From Chlamydiota bacterium (lineage in GTDB: Bacteria > Auribacterota > UBA3054 > B51-G9), in the NCBI GenBank assembly GCA_003648225.1, contig QMOL01000012.1:1-22571 (forward strand): a stretch of DNA of 22,571 nucleotides. The letters are read 5' to 3'. Below, one piece after another: positions 1 through 7,692 of this stretch (positions are counted from its first letter, which is position 1; each line of letters starts with the position of its first letter). The position numbers and the translations under genes are program-made. The notes below the pieces were generated by a model. The model worked only from the letters and a program-made list of their open reading frames with translations, was not told the DNA's origin and searched no databases.

Positions 1-1
1 A

Positions 2-103
2 CTGATAAATTTTTCCTGTGACACTTCCTTGAAGGACGGGCTTAACGAAACGATAAAATGGTTTGCTGAAAATTACGGTAAACTCGGCGCGATAAGATTG
101 TAA
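2..103 (+). CDS. NAD-dependent epimerase/dehydratase, C-terminal end (partial)
   Basis: This is the last 33 codons of a gene that begins before the window; the frame is open from the left edge to TAA at 101-103. The residues include TSLKDGLNETIKWFAENY and end in GAIRL. A 'sLkdGLxxTIxWf' ending is typical of extended short-chain dehydrogenases that act on nucleotide sugars, where this helix closes the substrate domain. Function is inferred only from this tail and from the following sugar-nucleotide genes, so the exact substrate is unknown. The same frame stays open after the stop through the minisatellite up to 206. Confidence 0.6.
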   Translation: MINFSCDTSLKDGLNETIKWFAENYGKLGAIRL

Positions 104-106
104 TTA

Positions 107-196
107 AACGGACTGAACGGACAAAACGGACAAAACGGACCAAGCGGACAAAACGGACAAAACGGACAAAACGGACCAAACGGACGGAATGGACTG
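107..196. repeat. 9-bp minisatellite, ten units
   Basis: The core CGG recurs at exact 9-base steps (109, 118, 127, 136, 145, 154, 163, 172, 181, with TGG at 190). The consensus unit is ACGGACAAA with few substitutions. The unit length is a multiple of three, so all three frames of each strand stay open across it: the plus strand reads Gly-Gln-Asn triplets and the minus strand reads Phe-Val-Arg triplets. There is no plausible gene start on either strand, so I read it as a non-coding tandem array. Confidence 0.85.
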
Positions 197-244
197 AAGA
201 AATTTTAAATATTGCTGTCTGTGCTCGTCCGTACAGTCTGTTAG

Positions 245-288
245 CTACCAACTACCAACCAAACACAAAGAAAGTACCAAACACAAAG
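245..288. repeat. Short direct repeats before the SDR gene
   Basis: CTACCAA is repeated at 245-258, and the 13-mer ACCAAACACAAAG occurs at 258-270 and again at 276-288 (period 18). With the minisatellite at 107-196 this fills most of the 197-base gap before the ATG at 301. No promoter or clear ribosome binding site was seen. Confidence 0.6.
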
Positions 289-300
289 TACAAGAAAACT

Positions 301-1083
301 ATGATCTTCATACTTGGAGCAAAAGGATTTGTTGGTGCTACTGTTCTTGCCGAATTGTCAAAATTCGATGAGTGCGTCGGCATTGACATTGATAATTACG
401 ATGAACATATCGGTGAGAAATGCGATGTTCTTGTCAATGTGAACGGCAATTCTAAGAAATTTCTTGCTGCGGAACAGCCGGCATTAGAATTTGATTTATC
501 TGTCAGAAGCGTTGTGCGTTCAATTTACGATTTTCCGGCGAAGAAATATGTTTATATTTCCACAGTTGATGTTTACACAGATTTTTCTGATAAAAAAAGT
601 ACAGCGGAAACTGTTGAGATTGATAACGCGAAACAATCACCCTATGGTTTTCACAAATGGCTATCTGAACAATATGTAAAAAAAGTATGCGATAAATGGA
701 TTATTACACGGCTTGGCGGAATGGTTGGGACAGGACTTAAAAAAGGACCGGTTTATGATCTGATGAACGGTGAGAAATTATGGGTTCATCCCGATTCACG
801 TTACCAGTACATTCCGACTAAAACCGTTGGTGCGGTGATTCGTTATCTTCTCGAAAATAATGTTGAAAATGAAGTTTTTAATGTTTGTGCGCGGGGAACT
901 GTTTCGTTGAAAGAAGTTGCTGAAATGCTTGATGTTGACGCTGAATATAATTCTTCTGCTGAGCAGCAGCATTACGAAATTAACAACGAAAAATTGTGCA
1001 AGATATTTGACGTTCCGGAAACCGAAAATGCTGTTAGTGAATATTTAATAATTAATAACATGGGTTCAGGCACCGACAATTGA
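301..1083 (+). CDS. NAD-dependent epimerase/dehydratase family protein (extended SDR)
   Basis: A 260-residue Rossmann-fold sugar-nucleotide enzyme. Residues 6-12 (GAKGFVG) are the GxxGxxG dinucleotide-binding turn, D29/D31 follow the second strand, and the active site is S87-T88 plus Y115-x3-K119 (YGFHK). At 260 residues it is shorter than the usual 300-350 of sugar epimerases, with a reduced C-terminal substrate domain, so it may be a reductase or dehydrogenase of a modified sugar rather than a classical 4-epimerase. It lies between another epimerase end and hddC/hddA, which points to cell-surface glycan precursor synthesis. The last residues (MGSGTDN) are encoded by low-complexity sequence running into a GACAATT direct repeat, so the C-terminus may have been extended by repeat DNA. 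Substrate unknown. Confidence 0.8.
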   Translation: MIFILGAKGFVGATVLAELSKFDECVGIDIDNYDEHIGEKCDVLVNVNGNSKKFLAAEQPALEFDLSVRSVVRSIYDFPAKKYVYISTVDVYTDFSDKKSTAETVEIDNAKQSPYGFHKWLSEQYVKKVCDKWIITRLGGMVGTGLKKGPVYDLMNGEKLWVHPDSRYQYIPTKTVGAVIRYLLENNVENEVFNVCARGTVSLKEVAEMLDVDAEYNSSAEQQHYEINNEKLCKIFDVPETENAVSEYLIINNMGSGTDN

Positions 1084-1106
1084 CAATTAATTTTTTAAAT
1101 AAAATT

Positions 1107-1838
1107 ATGATTAATAAAATTCCAGATACAGCTGTTATTCTTGCCGGAGGAAAGGGGACACGGATAAAATCGGTTCACCCTGATTTACCGAAACCGCTTA
1201 TTCCGATTTCCGGTAAACCTTTTCTGCAATGGCAAATTGAATTTTTGAAAAAATTCGGTGTTAACCGCGTAATTCTTTCAATCGGCTATATGGCGGGAAA
1301 AATTATTGATTATTTTACAGAAAATCCAATAGAAAATGTCGAAATTATTTTCGCAATTGAAGAAAAACCGCTCGGAACAGGCGGGGCGGTGAAATTTGTC
1401 GCACAAAAATATGACCTCGGTTGGTCGTTCGTTTGTAACGGCGATACCCTTTGTCCGGCAGACTTGAATGATGTAAAAGAAATAGGGGAGTGTAAAGCTG
1501 CGATCCTCGTTTCTAAAAAAGATGATGTAACCGATTACGGTTCTGTGCTGACAGACGAAAACGACGGAATAACCGCATTTGTTGAAAAAGGAAAAAATTC
1601 CGGTGAAGGATGGGTTAACGCGGGAATGTATTTAATTGATCTGAACTGGGCTAAAAGTTGGAATAATAAAATCCCTCTGTCAAATGAAACAGATGTTTTC
1701 CCGGCTTTGTCACCGGATGAATTGAAAGTATGGCGGACAAATGCTCCTTTTCTGGATATCGGGGTGCCGGTTCGTCTGGAGAAAGCAGCAGAATTTTTAA
1801 GAAATATGGACAACATAAGGGAATATAATCCAAATTAA
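1107..1838 (+). CDS. hddC: D-glycero-alpha-D-manno-heptose 1-phosphate guanylyltransferase-like nucleotidyltransferase
   Basis: A 243-residue sugar-phosphate nucleotidyltransferase (GT-A-like fold). Residues 12-19 (LAGGKGTR) are the nucleotide-binding loop, followed by the PKP-L-P turn at 28-33, the GTGG loop at 90-93 and the metal/NTP-binding N111-G112-D113. The loop followed by 'K-S-V-x-P-D-L-P-K-P-L-x-P-I-x-G-K-P-F-L' is the HddC style, and the next gene looks like the heptose 7-phosphate kinase HddA. The two would make GDP-D-glycero-alpha-D-manno-heptose for a capsule, O-antigen or S-layer glycan. RmlA/GlmU-like or mannose-1-phosphate guanylyltransferase activity is the alternative. The ATG at 1107 is preferred to an in-frame TTG at 1080: it sits just before the conserved domain behind an AT-rich leader. 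The isomerase (gmhA) and phosphatase (gmhB) are not in the window. Confidence 0.75.
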   Translation: MINKIPDTAVILAGGKGTRIKSVHPDLPKPLIPISGKPFLQWQIEFLKKFGVNRVILSIGYMAGKIIDYFTENPIENVEIIFAIEEKPLGTGGAVKFVAQKYDLGWSFVCNGDTLCPADLNDVKEIGECKAAILVSKKDDVTDYGSVLTDENDGITAFVEKGKNSGEGWVNAGMYLIDLNWAKSWNNKIPLSNETDVFPALSPDELKVWRTNAPFLDIGVPVRLEKAAEFLRNMDNIREYNPN

Positions 1839-1844
1839 ATATCC

Positions 1845-1936
1845 CTAATGAAATAACATGCTTATTATCGCATGGTCATATCCAACAAGGCTAATGAAAT
1901 AACAATGTACTCATTGATCATGTCCAATTATGAAGG
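1845..1936. repeat. Two-unit tandem repeat, each unit with a 5-bp hairpin
   Basis: The 14-mer CTAATGAAATAACA occurs at 1845-1858 and 1891-1904, a period of 46. Each copy runs into a hairpin: CATGC (1857-1861) with GCATG (1870-1874), and CAATG (1903-1907) with CATTG (1912-1916). The stem sequences differ but both pair. Each hairpin is followed by a 'TCATxTCCAA' tract. It is the first part of the 319-base gap between hddC and hddA. Confidence 0.65.
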
Positions 1937-1940
1937 GAAT

Positions 1941-1980
1941 GAATATCCAATGTCCAACACGGAACGCCCAATTATGAAGT
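1941..1980. repeat. Dispersed intergenic repeat, copy 1
   Basis: Forty bases starting GAATATCCAATGTCC and ending CAATTATGAAGT match 9680-9719 at 35 of 40 positions with no gap, in the same orientation. The rest of the gap (1981-2157) holds 'AATCC' tracts, a C-run (2006-2016), a TATAAT element, an inverted repeat and an A/T-only leader. No gene is seen in it. Confidence 0.75.
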
Positions 1981-2015
1981 ATAATCCAATAATCCATAAT
2001 AACATCCCGCCCCCC

Positions 2016-2025
2016 CTGGTATAAT
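2016..2025 (+). promoter_or_regulatory. Possible extended -10 promoter element upstream of hddA
   Basis: CTGGTATAAT contains the extended -10 form TG-N-TATAAT (2017-2025). No good -35 box lies 17 bases upstream (TAATAA). The same ten bases occur at 7638-7647, where a -35 box is present. It would start a transcript about 125 bases before hddA, within a stretch otherwise filled with repeats. Confidence 0.35.
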
Positions 2026-2061
2026 GGAGAATAAGTTAAAGTTCTTAAAAGGGGGACTAAT

Positions 2062-2116
2062 AATCCAATTCTCGCTTTGCTCACTATTCGCTGGGTTTAA
2101 AAGTTGAAATTGGATT
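2062..2116. repeat. Inverted repeat upstream of hddA
   Basis: AATCCAATT (2062-2070) and AATTGGATT (2108-2116) are exact reverse complements separated by 37 bases. The arms are AT-rich with a long loop, so it is a weak hairpin. It may be an end structure of a degraded repeat element or a leader structure of hddA. Confidence 0.35.
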
Positions 2117-2118
2117 AA

Positions 2119-2130
2119 TAAATAATAAAT
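2119..2130. repeat. 12-mer TAAATAATAAAT upstream of a gene, copy 1
   Basis: The identical 12-mer also occurs at 7600-7611 and 14838-14849, each time in an intergenic leader. It could be chance in AT-rich DNA or a shared leader element. Confidence 0.35.
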
Positions 2131-2157
2131 GATAAATATAAATTAATAAATAGAAAC

Positions 2158-3156
2158 ATGCTTGTAATTACCCGAACTCCTATTAGAATAAGTTTTCTCG
2201 GTGGCGGAACCGATTATGCCGAGTTTTTCGAACCTCATGGCGGCGGAGAAGTTCTCGCAGCTTCAATTGACAAATATTGTTATTTAAAAGTAAATACTCT
2301 GCACGATTTTTTTGAATACCGGTTGCGGGTAAGTTACAGAAAAACAGAACTGCTGCAATCAATTGATGAAGTTCAGCATCCATCTGTTCGTGAGTGCTTA
2401 AAATTTATGAAAGCGGAATTGCCGCTTGAAATTCATTATATGGGTGATTTGCCCGCAAGAACAGGACTTGGTTCTTCTTCAGCTTTTACAGTCGGTTTGC
2501 TTCACGCGCTTCATGCTTATAAAAGTGAAGTTGTAAGTGCTGAGAGGCTTGCCCGGGAAGCCAATGAAGTTGAACATAATTGGATAAAAGAGCGTGTAGG
2601 TTATCAGGATCAATGCATGGCGGCTTACGGCGGGATTAAACACATTAATTTTATCGACAAAGATGAGATTAATGTTCAACCGGTTCCGCTCAATAAAAAC
2701 CGCTTAAAAGAACTGCGTTCGAATTTAATGATATTTTACACTGGGATTACGCGCTTCGCTCACGAAATTTTAGAAGAGCAGATGGAAAAAACGATAAATA
2801 ATTCCAATACCGATTCTTTAATTAAAATGCGCGGTCTCGTCGGTGAGGGAATTAAAATCCTGACTGATAATAATAGAAACTTATCAGAGTTTGGTGAACT
2901 GCTGCATGAAGGCTGGGAAATAAAAAAAGGTCTTTCCAATTCTATCTCTAATCCGGAAATATCAATCGCTTATGATAAAGCCGTGAATGCAGGCGCGGTT
3001 GGCGGTAAACTTCTCGGAGCAGGCGGTGGTGGATTTTTATTATTTGTTGTTCCGCCGGAAAAACAAAATGCGGTTCGTGAAGCGTTGATTCCAATGAAAG
3101 AATTGACGTTTGATTTTGCTCCGCTTGGCAGTCAGGTAATTTTTTATCACGAATAA
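2158..3156 (+). CDS. hddA: D-glycero-D-manno-heptose 7-phosphate kinase-like GHMP kinase
   Basis: A 332-residue GHMP-family sugar kinase. The N-terminal strand ITRTPIRISFLGGGTDY (4-20) is the substrate-binding signature of the HddA/fucose-kinase branch. Residues 99-110 (PARTGLGSSSAF) are the GHMP ATP-binding motif 2, and K284-LLGAGGGGF (285-293) is motif 3. The length fits HddA (about 330-350). It would phosphorylate the anomeric carbon of heptose 7-phosphate to give the 1,7-bisphosphate ahead of HddC. It follows hddC by 319 bases of repeat-rich DNA, so the pair is functionally linked but may not be strictly co-transcribed. Enzymes of this branch are sometimes mislabelled as dehydrogenases; galactokinase or fucokinase is less likely. 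Confidence 0.8.
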   Translation: MLVITRTPIRISFLGGGTDYAEFFEPHGGGEVLAASIDKYCYLKVNTLHDFFEYRLRVSYRKTELLQSIDEVQHPSVRECLKFMKAELPLEIHYMGDLPARTGLGSSSAFTVGLLHALHAYKSEVVSAERLAREANEVEHNWIKERVGYQDQCMAAYGGIKHINFIDKDEINVQPVPLNKNRLKELRSNLMIFYTGITRFAHEILEEQMEKTINNSNTDSLIKMRGLVGEGIKILTDNNRNLSEFGELLHEGWEIKKGLSNSISNPEISIAYDKAVNAGAVGGKLLGAGGGGFLLFVVPPEKQNAVREALIPMKELTFDFAPLGSQVIFYHE

Positions 3157-3197
3157 ATTGGAATTATTATATTTCAATTTATGGTATTTTTCATTTT
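3153..3197 (+). terminator. Possible AT-rich terminator after hddA
   Basis: ATAAATTG (3153-3160, overlapping the stop codon) is the exact reverse complement of CAATTTAT (3175-3182). T-rich sequence follows (GGTATTTTTCATTTTTG). The stem has a single G-C pair, so it is weak, but it sits exactly at the end of the glycan block and before the nrdJ promoter. Confidence 0.4.
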
Positions 3198-3236
3198 TGC
3201 TAATAACAAGATATTGTATTAATATGAGTCAGCCAC

Positions 3237-3265
3237 TTGACATCATTTCACAGCTTTATTATAAT
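3237..3265 (+). promoter_or_regulatory. Consensus sigma70-type promoter of nrdJ
   Basis: TTGACA (3237-3242), a 17-base spacer and TATAAT (3260-3265) match the sigma70 consensus at all twelve positions. Transcription would start near 3272, giving a leader of about 50 bases before the ATG at 3323. I saw no cobalamin riboswitch (the leader is too short) and no NrdR box. Confidence 0.8.
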
Positions 3266-3322
3266 TTTATCTCTACTTTCAAAAAACAACTAAATTAACT
3301 TCTAAATAACAGGTAATTAAAA

Positions 3323-5659
3323 ATGTTCGCGGATATTGGTAAAGAAATTTGGGATAAGAAATACAGATATAAAAACAAAGACGATAGCCCTATCGATCAA
3401 ACAGTTGAAGATACATGGAGACGAGTTGCTTACGCGGTAGCAATGCCTGAAAAGGATCATCGTTATTGGGAAGACAAATTTTTTTCAGTGTTAAAGGATT
3501 ATAAATTTATACCTGCCGGTAGAATTCTTGCCAACGCGGGAACGACCAGGAAAAAAGTAACAATGTTTAATTGTTACGTGATGAATACTATTAAAGATTC
3601 TATGGAAGGAATATTTAATGCTGTAACTGAAGCTGCTTTAACGCAAAAACAAGGTGGCGGAGTCGGCTTTGATTTTTCTACCATTCGTCCCTCGGGTGAA
3701 TATATTAGAGGTGTGGAGTCGGCAGCATCAGGTCCGTTGAGTTTTATGCAGGTTTTTGACGCTACGTGTAGAACAGTGATGAGTGCAGGTCATCGTCGCG
3801 GGGCTCAGATGGGAGTATTATCAATTTCTCATCCTGACATCGAACAATTTATTGAAGCCAAGCGTGGGAATAACGCGCTGCAGATGTTCAATTTATCAGT
3901 TGCTGTTCCCGATGCTTTTATGGAAGCTGTTATAGAGGATCAGAACTGGGACTTGAAATTCGATGAAAAAATCCACAAAACCGTTCGTGCGCGCGATCTT
4001 TTTGATAAAATAATGAAATCGACTTATGATTACGCAGAGCCGGGATTTATCCTTATTGATCACATAAATAAGATGAATAATATGTGGTATTGCGAAGATA
4101 TTCGCGCGACAAATCCTTGTGGAGAACAGCCGCTGCCACCTTATGGCGCATGCCTTCTCGGTTCGATTAATCTTACAAAGTTTGTTAAAGCGCCTTTTAC
4201 GGATAAAGCTGAAGTTGATTATAAATCATTGACGGAAGTAATTCCAATTGCGGTTCGTTTGCTTGATAATGTGGTTGAAATATCTAACTTTCCTCTTAAA
4301 AAACAAGCAGAAGAAGCAGCTAATAAACGTAGAATGGGACTTGGAATTACCGGTCTGGCTGACTTATTTGCTATGATGAAAATTAAATATGGCACTGAAG
4401 AATCACTCGATCTTGCCGACAAAATTATGGAGACAATTCGTGATACAGCTTATGATGCATCAATTGACCTCGCTGTTGAAAAAGGAGAATTTCCGCTCTT
4501 AGACCGAGAGCGATATCTTGAGGGTGAATTTATTAAAACTTTACCGGAAAAAATTCGAGAGCGAATTAAAAATTCCGGTATAAGAAATTCTCACTTGATT
4601 TCTATTGCTCCTACCGGTACAATTTCTTTACTTGCCGGAAATGTGTCAAGCGGATTGGAACCGATATTCGCGCTTTCATTTACAAGACGTATTCGAACCG
4701 GAAATGAAGATGAATATGACGAGCGTAAAGTTGCCGATTATTCTTACAAATTATTTACTGAGATTTATTCGGAGGAAACGGAACAGCCGGAATATTTTGT
4801 TACCACTGATAAGATTACCCCAAATCAGCATATTAATATGCAGGCGCATCTTCAGAAATATGTTGACAGTTCTATTTCAAAAACAATAAATATTCCAAAT
4901 GAATTTCCTTTTGACGATTTTAAAGATATTTATCTTTACGCTTATGAGCGGGGAGCCAAAGGATGCACAACTTTCCGTCCCAATGAAAACATTTCGGGAA
5001 TTCTTCAGCGTGACGAAGATAAAAAGGAAGAAATTAAATTGAATGATGAAATGCTTTCAACAAATGATGAACTGAATACTGTGCCTCGTCGGCCTATTTA
5101 TCTTCAGGGAACAACGTATAAAATTAAAACTCCTTTGAGTAAACAGGCTCTTTATATTACCATCAATGATATTTGTGAAGGTGATATCAGACGGCCGTTC
5201 GAAATATTTATTAATAGTAAAAATTTACAGCACTTTAGTTGGATAGTCGCTATGACACGTTTAATTTCCGCTGTGTTTAGGAGGAGCAGTGACCCTTCGT
5301 TTCTTGTTGAAGAACTAAAATCTATTTTTGATCCGAATGGAGGATATTTTAGGAATGGCAGATATATCCCTTCACTTGTTGCAGAAATCGGAGATGTGAT
5401 TGAACAGCATCTTATTCATATCGGTTTCATTGAACCGAAAAAACAAAAAAAAACTGGCGCGGTTCAATTGAAAGTTCCCATTAACGCTTCTGAACCAATG
5501 GGAAGCACAGAAAGTGTAGGAATGGAACCTGCGACAGTTGAAGTGAGTAAGAATATTAATTCGCAATTTATGATTTGCCCTCAATGCGGAGAGAGATCGT
5601 TATATTTTGAAGAAAATTGTAATAAATGTTTTTCTTGCGGTTACAGTAAATGTTCATGA
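3323..5659 (+). CDS. nrdJ: Vitamin B12-dependent (class II) ribonucleoside-diphosphate reductase
   Basis: A 778-residue adenosylcobalamin-dependent ribonucleotide reductase that makes deoxynucleotides without oxygen. C84 and C277 would be the redox pair. N264-P-C266-G-E268 is the NxCxE catalytic motif carrying the thiyl-radical cysteine, and C266 to C277 has the usual 11-residue spacing. A PTGTIS motif follows in the barrel. Residues about 590-710 form a TSCPD domain (RPFEIFI). The end is a zinc-ribbon-like tail with C752, C755, C769, C772 and a final C777, as in long NrdJ proteins, where end cysteines regenerate the active-site disulfide. The ATG at 3323 has a weak AGG nine bases upstream. 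A consensus promoter precedes it and a methionine-cycle gene follows after 44 bases. Confidence 0.93.
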   Translation: MFADIGKEIWDKKYRYKNKDDSPIDQTVEDTWRRVAYAVAMPEKDHRYWEDKFFSVLKDYKFIPAGRILANAGTTRKKVTMFNCYVMNTIKDSMEGIFNAVTEAALTQKQGGGVGFDFSTIRPSGEYIRGVESAASGPLSFMQVFDATCRTVMSAGHRRGAQMGVLSISHPDIEQFIEAKRGNNALQMFNLSVAVPDAFMEAVIEDQNWDLKFDEKIHKTVRARDLFDKIMKSTYDYAEPGFILIDHINKMNNMWYCEDIRATNPCGEQPLPPYGACLLGSINLTKFVKAPFTDKAEVDYKSLTEVIPIAVRLLDNVVEISNFPLKKQAEEAANKRRMGLGITGLADLFAMMKIKYGTEESLDLADKIMETIRDTAYDASIDLAVEKGEFPLLDRERYLEGEFIKTLPEKIRERIKNSGIRNSHLISIAPTGTISLLAGNVSSGLEPIFALSFTRRIRTGNEDEYDERKVADYSYKLFTEIYSEETEQPEYFVTTDKITPNQHINMQAHLQKYVDSSISKTINIPNEFPFDDFKDIYLYAYERGAKGCTTFRPNENISGILQRDEDKKEEIKLNDEMLSTNDELNTVPRRPIYLQGTTYKIKTPLSKQALYITINDICEGDIRRPFEIFINSKNLQHFSWIVAMTRLISAVFRRSSDPSFLVEELKSIFDPNGGYFRNGRYIPSLVAEIGDVIEQHLIHIGFIEPKKQKKTGAVQLKVPINASEPMGSTESVGMEPATVEVSKNINSQFMICPQCGERSLYFEENCNKCFSCGYSKCS

Positions 5660-5703
5660 CGTTTTTAGACATTGATTATATGATTTTAATTTTCAATTAA
5701 CGT

Positions 5704-7569
5704 ATGATTATGAACTTTATTGATAAACTTAAAAATGATATTATTCTTGGTGATGGTGCTATGGGAACCGTACTATATTCCCGTGGAATTTTTATTAATC
5801 GCTGTTACGAGGAATTGAATTTATTACAGCCGGAAGTTATTGAAGAAATCCATAGTGAATATATTAATGCCGGTTCCGATCTTATTGAAACAAATACTTT
5901 TCGTGCTAATTCAATTAGTCTTCTTAAATACGGCCTTGCGGATAAAACTGAAGAAATTAATGTTAAAGGTGCCGAAATAGCCGCTAAAGCAGCGGAGAAA
6001 TGCAATAGAAAAATTTATGTCGCGGGAAGCATCGGCCCCACAGGTCTTATTCTCGAAAACGAAATCCAAAATAGCCGCGATGAAGCCGCAACTGCATTTA
6101 CATTTCAAGCTCAATCACTTGTCAAAGGCGGCGTTGACGTCATTATTCTTGAAACTTTTTATTCAATAGATGAGCTGAGTTTAGCTGTTGAATCTGTTAA
6201 GAAAGCTGTTAAACTGCCTGTGATTGCTCAATTTGCGTTTGATTCTAATAAAACGACTAATTATAAATCTAAAGGTATTACTCCGGAAAAAGTTGCCCTG
6301 AAACTTGTCGGTTGTGGCGCTGATGTGGTTGGCACTAACTGTGGAGCGGGACCGGCGGCACTGCTTTCGATTGTTGAAAGGATGTCATCTTCAACTGATT
6401 TACCGGTGAGTGTTTTTGCGAATGCGAATGTTTCTGAAATGCACGAAGGGAGAATGATTACGCTTGGTACATCTTCGGAGTATGTTGCAGAATATGCCCG
6501 CCGATATGCCCAGGCAGGTGCTAAAATTATTGGTGGATGCTGCGGAACGACTCCGGAAACCATATCAGAAATTTCAAGGTTTTTAAAAGGAGTTGTTGCT
6601 GAACAACGCTCGCAAATATTTGTAAAAGAAAAAATTGATTTTCTTAAACCAATACCTCTGAAGAAAAGAAGCAAATTAGGAAAACTGATCGCTGATAAAA
6701 ATCTTAACAGAAAACTTGTCAGTGTTGAACTTAGTCCGCCGACAGGGATTGATCCTTCAAGGGTTATCGAAGGAGCAAAATTATTAAAAGCTGGGGGGGT
6801 GGATTTTGTTAACATTCCGGATGGTCCTCGCGCTGTTCCCAAGATGAGTCCTATTGCTACCGCGAAACTTGTGAAGGATTCAACCGGAATGGAGACTATT
6901 GTTCATTATTGCTGCCGTGACAGAAATTTGCTCGGTATGCAAATGGATTTACTAGGGTCAAGCGCGATGGGGCTTAACAACCTAATGCTTATTACAGGCG
7001 ACCCGCCCAAGGTTGGAAATGTTCAATCGGCTTCTCCGGTTTTTGATATTGATTCTATCGGCTTAATTAATTTAGTCGCCGGATTGAATGGCGGCCGCGG
7101 TCTTGCAGGAGTGGATTTAAAATGTCGAACTAATTTTGTTATAGGGGCAGGTTGTAATCCCGGGTCTGTGGATATCGAAGAAGAAGTCAGGAGGTTCGAA
7201 GCTAAAATTGCTGCAGGTGCAAATTTCTTTTTTAGTCAACCTGTTTACCTGCCTGAATTACTTGACAAATTTTTGGAAATGACTAAACATCATTCCGATA
7301 TCCCACTTTTTGTCGGTGTGCTTCCTCTCGCAAGTTTACGCAACGCGGAATTTCTTCATAACGAAGTTCCGGGGATGCAGATTCCAAATGAAATTATGAA
7401 ACAAATGCGTTCGGCGGAAACAAAAGCTCAACAGCAAAAACAGGGAATTATTATTGCACAGAATATGTTGAAGCAAATTATAATGTTTCCGCGTGTGCGC
7501 GGAATTTACCTTTTCCCTCCTTTTGGAAGATATGAGAGTGTACTTGATGTTCTGGAAGCAATGGAGTAA
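5704..7569 (+). CDS. Bifunctional homocysteine S-methyltransferase / methylenetetrahydrofolate reductase
   Basis: A 621-residue two-domain protein. Residues 1-295 are a Pfam S-methyl_trans (BhmT/MetH-N-like) barrel starting DGAMGT (17-22), with the zinc ligands C213 (GTNCGAGP) and C279-C280 (GGCCGTTP). Residues about 335-621 are a MetF-like reductase: VELSPPTG (341-348) includes the conserved catalytic-region glutamate and ITGDPPK follows. The architecture and length match the B. subtilis YitJ type. It would feed methyl groups into methionine synthesis and reduce methylene-THF. It lacks the folate, cobalamin-binding and activation domains of full MetH. A second in-frame ATG at 5710 is an equally possible start. 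The gene lies 44 bases after nrdJ, so co-transcription is likely. Confidence 0.9.
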   Translation: MIMNFIDKLKNDIILGDGAMGTVLYSRGIFINRCYEELNLLQPEVIEEIHSEYINAGSDLIETNTFRANSISLLKYGLADKTEEINVKGAEIAAKAAEKCNRKIYVAGSIGPTGLILENEIQNSRDEAATAFTFQAQSLVKGGVDVIILETFYSIDELSLAVESVKKAVKLPVIAQFAFDSNKTTNYKSKGITPEKVALKLVGCGADVVGTNCGAGPAALLSIVERMSSSTDLPVSVFANANVSEMHEGRMITLGTSSEYVAEYARRYAQAGAKIIGGCCGTTPETISEISRFLKGVVAEQRSQIFVKEKIDFLKPIPLKKRSKLGKLIADKNLNRKLVSVELSPPTGIDPSRVIEGAKLLKAGGVDFVNIPDGPRAVPKMSPIATAKLVKDSTGMETIVHYCCRDRNLLGMQMDLLGSSAMGLNNLMLITGDPPKVGNVQSASPVFDIDSIGLINLVAGLNGGRGLAGVDLKCRTNFVIGAGCNPGSVDIEEEVRRFEAKIAAGANFFFSQPVYLPELLDKFLEMTKHHSDIPLFVGVLPLASLRNAEFLHNEVPGMQIPNEIMKQMRSAETKAQQQKQGIIIAQNMLKQIIMFPRVRGIYLFPPFGRYESVLDVLEAME

Positions 7570-7618
7570 TGATTGGAACAATTGAAATTATTAAATCGTT
7601 AAATAATAAATGAATCTC

Positions 7619-7647
7619 TTTACAACAAGTCGCGACTCTGGTATAAT
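7619..7647 (+). promoter_or_regulatory. Strong sigma70-type promoter of the STAS/RsbU operon
   Basis: TTTACA (7619-7624), a 17-base spacer and TATAAT (7642-7647), with an extended TG at 7639-7640. Transcription would start near 7654, about 40 bases before the ATG at 7693. It separates the following two genes from the metabolic genes upstream. Confidence 0.7.
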
Positions 7648-7692
7648 AAAGGTATGAAATTAAAGTGTTAAATTGAATTTTAAGTTGATTTT

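Noticed and set aside
107..196. CRISPR array
   Set aside because: Units are 9 bases and contiguous with no spacers.
42..251. Minus-strand ORF reading Val-Arg-Phe repeats
   Set aside because: It is only the 9-bp array read on the other strand; there is no domain and it overlaps the end of a real gene.
1080..1106. Upstream TTG start for hddC overlapping the SDR stop
   Set aside because: The ATG at 1107 fits the family start; the extra residues come from a GACAATT repeat and AT-rich leader.
3266..3322. Cobalamin riboswitch in front of nrdJ
   Set aside because: The leader is about 50 bases, too short for the B12 box and its stems, and no B12-box-like sequence was seen.
6261..6842. 193-residue minus-strand ORF inside the homocysteine methyltransferase/MTHFR gene
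   Set aside because: It is antisense to two clearly conserved domains, has no recognisable motifs and is composition-driven.
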